Assembly: GCF_900102685.1 (NCBI RefSeq)
Contig: NZ_FMZA01000006.1
Span: forward strand, 1-64,000
From: Melghirimyces thermohalophilus
Lineage (GTDB): Bacteria; Bacillota; Bacilli; Thermoactinomycetales; DSM-45169
Direction of reading: 5' to 3'
Length of the DNA: 64,000 bases
The position numbers were made by a program, and so were the translations under genes. Of the stretch, positions 61,250 to 64,000 are shown piece by piece. How positions within the stretch are numbered: the first letter of the stretch is position 1; each line of letters opens with the position of its first letter. Under the pieces are notes generated by a model. It did no database searches, was not told the DNA's origin, and worked only from the letters and a program-made list of their open reading frames with translations.

Positions 61250-61656
61250 ATGGCACGGGTGAAAGCGACAAGCAAGGAAGAAAAATTGCTGGACCGCTTG
61301 ATGCGGGCGGAATGGCGGGTATGGTCATGGTGGGCAATGTGGGCGTCAACCGAGTGAAGGCCTGCTGTCTCGATTTTGAGGATATCCGTCAGATCAAAGA
61401 GATGATTTTTTAATCGCCGGGAGGGTTTGAGGCGGTTCAGCAATCTTTTTTCTACCGACAGGCACGACAGAAGGAAAGGCGCCTCGCTCGACGGGTGATC
61501 AGAGGCGAGCGGCGGGATCCGGCTCCCCACACTCTCTGGTTTTACCGCCTGGAGGAAGATTGTCCTCTGACCTGGTTTGACCAGTCTCTCAGCGGGCGAT
61601 ACAAGTCCCACTGTTTCTACGCTCCGGAAGCGTTACAATGTCCGGCGATCTGTTGA
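61250..61656 (+). pseudogene. cwlJ: broken cwlJ (spore cortex cell-wall hydrolase)
   Basis: The stretch reads as CwlJ in two frames. From ATG 61250 it starts MARVKATSKEEKLLDRLMRA. Near 61306 the frame changes and the catalytic AEGEG-type segment is missing. It then continues with MVMVGNVGVNRVKACCLDFE and IRQIKEMIF to a TAA (61411-61413) where the family has Gln. In the same frame it goes on with GGFEAVQQSFFYRQARQKER, RRDPAPHTLWFYR and GRYKSHCFYAPE to a stop at 61654-61656. So one frameshifting deletion removes the active-site Glu, and one nonsense codon follows. The rest is well preserved, which suggests recent loss. Confidence 0.85.
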
Positions 61657-61667
61657 GAGGAGGCGTG

Positions 61668-61982
61668 ATGTTGTACTGGAATCCACAGCAAGCCTTTTAC
61701 ACATCTGCGGAAAGTGGGACCAACCAGCGGCAGACGCGATATTATACCGAGGATCTGCTTCACAACAACATCGGAAAAGAATTGACGATTCACCTCACCT
61801 ATGAGGAAAACCCCCGCTGGAACGCCAAGGTGCTGACAGGAACCTTGTGACAGGTAGGAAGGGATTTTGTTCTGATCCGGGATCGATAAACCGGAAAAGA
61901 TCATCTGTTGATGAACATCAACATTGATTACTACGTGTTTGAGAATCAGCCCGCTGAGCTGTTGCCGCAAGGGAGACGATAA
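61668..61982 (+). pseudogene. gerQ: broken gerQ (spore coat protein needed by CwlJ)
   Basis: From ATG 61668 (AGGAGG just upstream) the frame reads MLYWNPQQAFY, then the GerQ core: YYTEDLLHNNIGKELTIHLT, YEENPRWNAKVLTGTL. A TGA (61848-61850) interrupts. In the same frame QVGRDFVLIRDR follows, then a TAA (61887-61889), then TGKDHLLMNINIDYYVFEN and an end at 61980-61982. Two nonsense codons split a gene whose remaining text matches the family well. It lies 12 nt after the broken cwlJ, its usual functional partner. A shortened first product is possible but would lack half the domain. Confidence 0.85.
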
Positions 61983-61989
61983 TACAGAA

Positions 61990-62019
61990 CAAAAACCGGC
62001 CTTCACCAGGCCGGTTTTT
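61990..62019. terminator. bidirectional terminator between gerQ and ytoQ
   Basis: AAAACCGGCCT pairs with AGGCCGGTTTT across TCACC, with A run left and T run right. Confidence 0.9.
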
Positions 62020-62032
62020 GATCGGGATTTGT

Positions 62033-62473
62033 CTATTCCAGTACGTATGCCAGTGCATCCAAGGCTTGATCCGGGGTTTCCACAACGACTTGGGCCCGTT
62101 GAGACAGCTCTTTTAGAGGGTGAACGAGCCCTTCGGGACGGACCAGGATCAGGGGTTTGCCGGCTTCAATGGCGACGGCTGCATCCATGGCGGTGTTCCA
62201 CTGCCGGTATTTTTCTCCGAACAGCGCGATCACCACATCCGCTTTGTTCATCCAGATCCGGGTTCGCAGGTTGTTAATTTCCGATGCAGCCTGGTCCCGA
62301 TACACCTTGTTTGGTTGCTCCCCTTTGATCCGTTCACCGATATCATCGGAGAGATCATGATTTTCCTGCGGTCCCTTAAACACGAGAGGTAGCCCGCGCT
62401 CCTCGGCTTTTTTCCGCAGCTGGTCGCGCCAATCATCATGAATCTGTCCGGCCAGGTAAACAACCAGTTCCAT
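62033..62473 (-). CDS. ytoQ: YtoQ family protein
   Basis: The 146-residue protein has the nucleoside deoxyribosyltransferase-like fold of the YtoQ family. Typical parts are VVYLAGQIHDDWRDQL at the start, the middle VFKGPQENHDLSDDIGERIKG, IWMNKADVVIALFGEKYRQWN (~85-105), and DAAVAIEAGKPLILVRPE (~108-125). The biochemical role is not known. The ATG at 62473 has AAAGGAG 8 nt upstream. It is a single gene, sharing a terminator with gerQ. Confidence 0.93.
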   Translation of the reverse strand: MELVVYLAGQIHDDWRDQLRKKAEERGLPLVFKGPQENHDLSDDIGERIKGEQPNKVYRDQAASEINNLRTRIWMNKADVVIALFGEKYRQWNTAMDAAVAIEAGKPLILVRPEGLVHPLKELSQRAQVVVETPDQALDALAYVLE

Positions 62474-62664
62474 ATCCAGTCTCCTTTGTTTCATTATTTT
62501 GAGTATGCGATCCAATGCTATTGTAACAAAAAAGGACTGAAAAGACGCAATCGTTTCTCTGAAGTGGATCAGCGGGATTTGACGGTCTTGTATCAAGAAT
62601 GGAGACATAGGATAAATCGATGGGTTATCCAAACACCACAGATCGAGATGACGAGGTGAAGAAG

Positions 62665-63381
62665 ATGCTCAAAAGGCGTCCCCGTTTTCGCAGCCCTCGC
62701 AAGAAACGCTATTGGATCATCGCCCTCGTCGGTCTGCTCCTGTTTGCGGCGGTTTATCAGCTGGAAAACAGTGTGGAGAAAACCTTGCTGAAGCTAGCTA
62801 AAACCCGAGTGAAAAACATATCCCAGCAAGCGGTGTCGGAAGCGTTTGAAGAGGTGGAAGCCTCATTGGGCCCCGATTTGGATCAGTTGATGAACATCAA
62901 GCATAACGAAGATGGCTCGATTGCTTATATCCAAACCGATGCAGAAATTCAGGCCAAGGTCTATCAGGTAATCAGCAACCAGATTCAGCAGGAACTGCGA
63001 AAGTTAGAGCAGCAAGATAATGGAATTCCCTTGGGCGCCGTTTTGCAGAGCAGCCTATTTTCTGATGTGGGTCCCGATGTCCCCTTGCAAATCTGGCCGA
63101 AGGGTTCCACCAAAGTGGATGTGGTGGCTGCCGCCCAGGATAAGGGAATCAACACGGTGCTGGTTTCTTTCTATTTACGGGTAAAAAATGAGATGAGTAT
63201 CATGGTGCCGATGAACTACGACGATGTCATCCCTGTCGAATACCATTATCCCCTCGACAGTGTCGTCATCAACGGCGAGGTGCCCGAGAATTATTACTAC
63301 TACAACAATGAAGGCAAAGGAAAAGGGATGGAGGGGCCGATCCCAGTGGTGCCCGCCGATCCCGGCAAGAACAGTCGCTGA
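62665..63381 (+). CDS. yunB: sporulation protein YunB
   Basis: The 238-residue protein has a basic N-terminus (KRRPRFRSPRKKRYW), one membrane segment (IIALVGLLLFAAVYQLE, ~20-36) and an outer alpha/beta domain. That domain includes TRVKNISQQAVSEAFEEV (~55), NEDGSIAYIQTDAEIQAKV (~95) and GPDVPLQIWPKGSTKVDVVA (~150). YunB is expressed in the mother cell under sigma-E and is needed for normal spore formation in Bacillus. The ATG at 62665 has GAGGTGAAG upstream; ATG 62620 is further out with no site. Confidence 0.92.
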   Translation: MLKRRPRFRSPRKKRYWIIALVGLLLFAAVYQLENSVEKTLLKLAKTRVKNISQQAVSEAFEEVEASLGPDLDQLMNIKHNEDGSIAYIQTDAEIQAKVYQVISNQIQQELRKLEQQDNGIPLGAVLQSSLFSDVGPDVPLQIWPKGSTKVDVVAAAQDKGINTVLVSFYLRVKNEMSIMVPMNYDDVIPVEYHYPLDSVVINGEVPENYYYYNNEGKGKGMEGPIPVVPADPGKNSR

Positions 63382-63554
63382 CGTTTTCATGTCCTGCACC
63401 GGCCCATGGGGAGCCTGAATCAGCCTGTTGTCGATTGGATAGGGGGTAAATTGCGTCTCTCAGCGATTTCCATGTTTCATTGACAGAAATCCTACGGAAA
63501 GAGTGACCTTCCGAGGGGGGTTCGAATATGGAAAGAGGGGGAGGAGGTTTATCG

Positions 63555-64000
63555 ATGTCTGATCAACACCACGACCGTCCCCCTTTGGACGGGGGTCAAG
63601 GTTTGACCGAAGAGGTGAAACAAGCGGCGAAGGATCTAAATGGGGCCGATCCGCAAGTGATCCTGGAGTGGGGGTCGAAACGCTTCGGCAGGGCCCTGGC
63701 GCTGGCCTGTAGCTTTGGCTATGAAGATGTGGCTTTGGTCCATATGATGCACCAGGTGGATGCCGATGCGAAGATCTTTTATTTGGATACGGATCTCTTG
63801 TTTGAAGAAACCTATCGCACTCGGGATCGATTGGCGGAAAAGTACGGGATCCGCTTTATCCGTGTCCGCCCGGCGTACACCCTGGATGAGCAGGCCAAAC
63901 TTTGGGGGGATCAATTGTGGAAACGGGATCCCAACTCCTGTTGCATGGTACGGAAAGTGGAACCCCTGCGCCGGTTTTTGAAAGGGTATGACGCCTGGTG
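63555..64000 (+). CDS. cysH: phosphoadenylyl/adenylyl-sulfate reductase, 5' part
   Basis: The frame from ATG 63555 (GGAGGAGG 7 nt upstream) runs off the window after 148 codons. It shows the CysH nucleotide-binding PP-motif region ALACSFGYEDVALVHMM (~50), IFYLDTDLLFEETYRTRDRL (~75), and LWKRDPNSCCMVRKVEPLRR (~120). The CC pair is the first half of the 4Fe-4S site found in APS reductases and Bacillus CysH. It reduces activated sulfate to sulfite for cysteine synthesis. The second CxxC should lie beyond 64000. Confidence 0.95.
   Translation, partial: MSDQHHDRPPLDGGQGLTEEVKQAAKDLNGADPQVILEWGSKRFGRALALACSFGYEDVALVHMMHQVDADAKIFYLDTDLLFEETYRTRDRLAEKYGIRFIRVRPAYTLDEQAKLWGDQLWKRDPNSCCMVRKVEPLRRFLKGYDAW

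Overview
The window looks like a chromosome segment of a moderately GC-rich, endospore-forming Firmicute. The best fit is Thermoactinomycetaceae (Kroppenstedtia/Desmospora/Melghirimyces-like); this is inferred from gene content and base composition, not from a database search. Spore markers are an alpha/beta-type SASP, SleB, YunB and the remains of CwlJ and GerQ. Bacillus-type traits include AddAB, YugN, OpuC/GbsR, strong AGGAGG ribosome sites, many TTG/GTG starts and an S-box riboswitch.

Layout. 1-2.2 kb: the end of an rRNA operon (23S 3' end, 5S) and a tRNA cluster (Ser, Phe, Thr, Trp, yugN on the other strand, Cys, Leu, Arg, then an exact second Leu-Arg copy with its own promoter and terminator). 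2.3-14.8 kb: a GH18-like membrane protein with a degenerate catalytic motif, mnmA, a KtrB-type K+ channel, a TPR protein, a DUF47-Pit phosphate pair, a zinc phospholipase C-like protein, an inositol monophosphatase/PepV pair and a Nudix protein. 15-22 kb: the opuC betaine/carnitine ABC importer, divergent from gbsR and three genes that would convert L-carnitine to glycine betaine. 22-29.5 kb: SMR and AI-2E family membrane proteins, an acidic secreted protein, and nifS divergent from nadBCA (NAD synthesis). 30-34 kb: an isolated pilMNO set, a DUF1295 methyltransferase-like protein and a cell-wall amidase. 34-45 kb: a double-strand-break repair block, yhaO-yhaN-addB-addA. 45-54.9 kb: an orphan HTH/zinc-ribbon protein, a VanY-like lipoprotein, a frameshifted unknown gene, a HAD hydrolase, sodA, sleB, a SASP, a diglucosyldiacylglycerol-type glycosyltransferase and an FAH-family enzyme. 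54.9-57 kb: a gene-poor stretch with several terminators and one strikingly self-complementary ~270 nt element, the best candidate here for an undescribed structured RNA. 57-64 kb: a small tandem paralogue pair of unknown family, a SAM-I riboswitch controlling hom, an amidohydrolase, broken cwlJ and gerQ, ytoQ, yunB, and the 5' part of cysH running off the end.

Genes that work together: opuCABCD + gbsR + BKACE + lcdH + thioesterase (osmoprotectant import and carnitine-to-betaine conversion); nifS + nadBCA (quinolinate synthesis with dedicated Fe-S maturation of NadA); yhaON + addBA (break resection). Gene decay is a theme. Remnants of a CocE/NonD hydrolase, a TetR regulator, a lysophospholipase, cwlJ and gerQ can all be read from the sequence. 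Losing CwlJ and GerQ together while SleB stays intact suggests that spore germination here relies on SleB or on other copies elsewhere in the genome.
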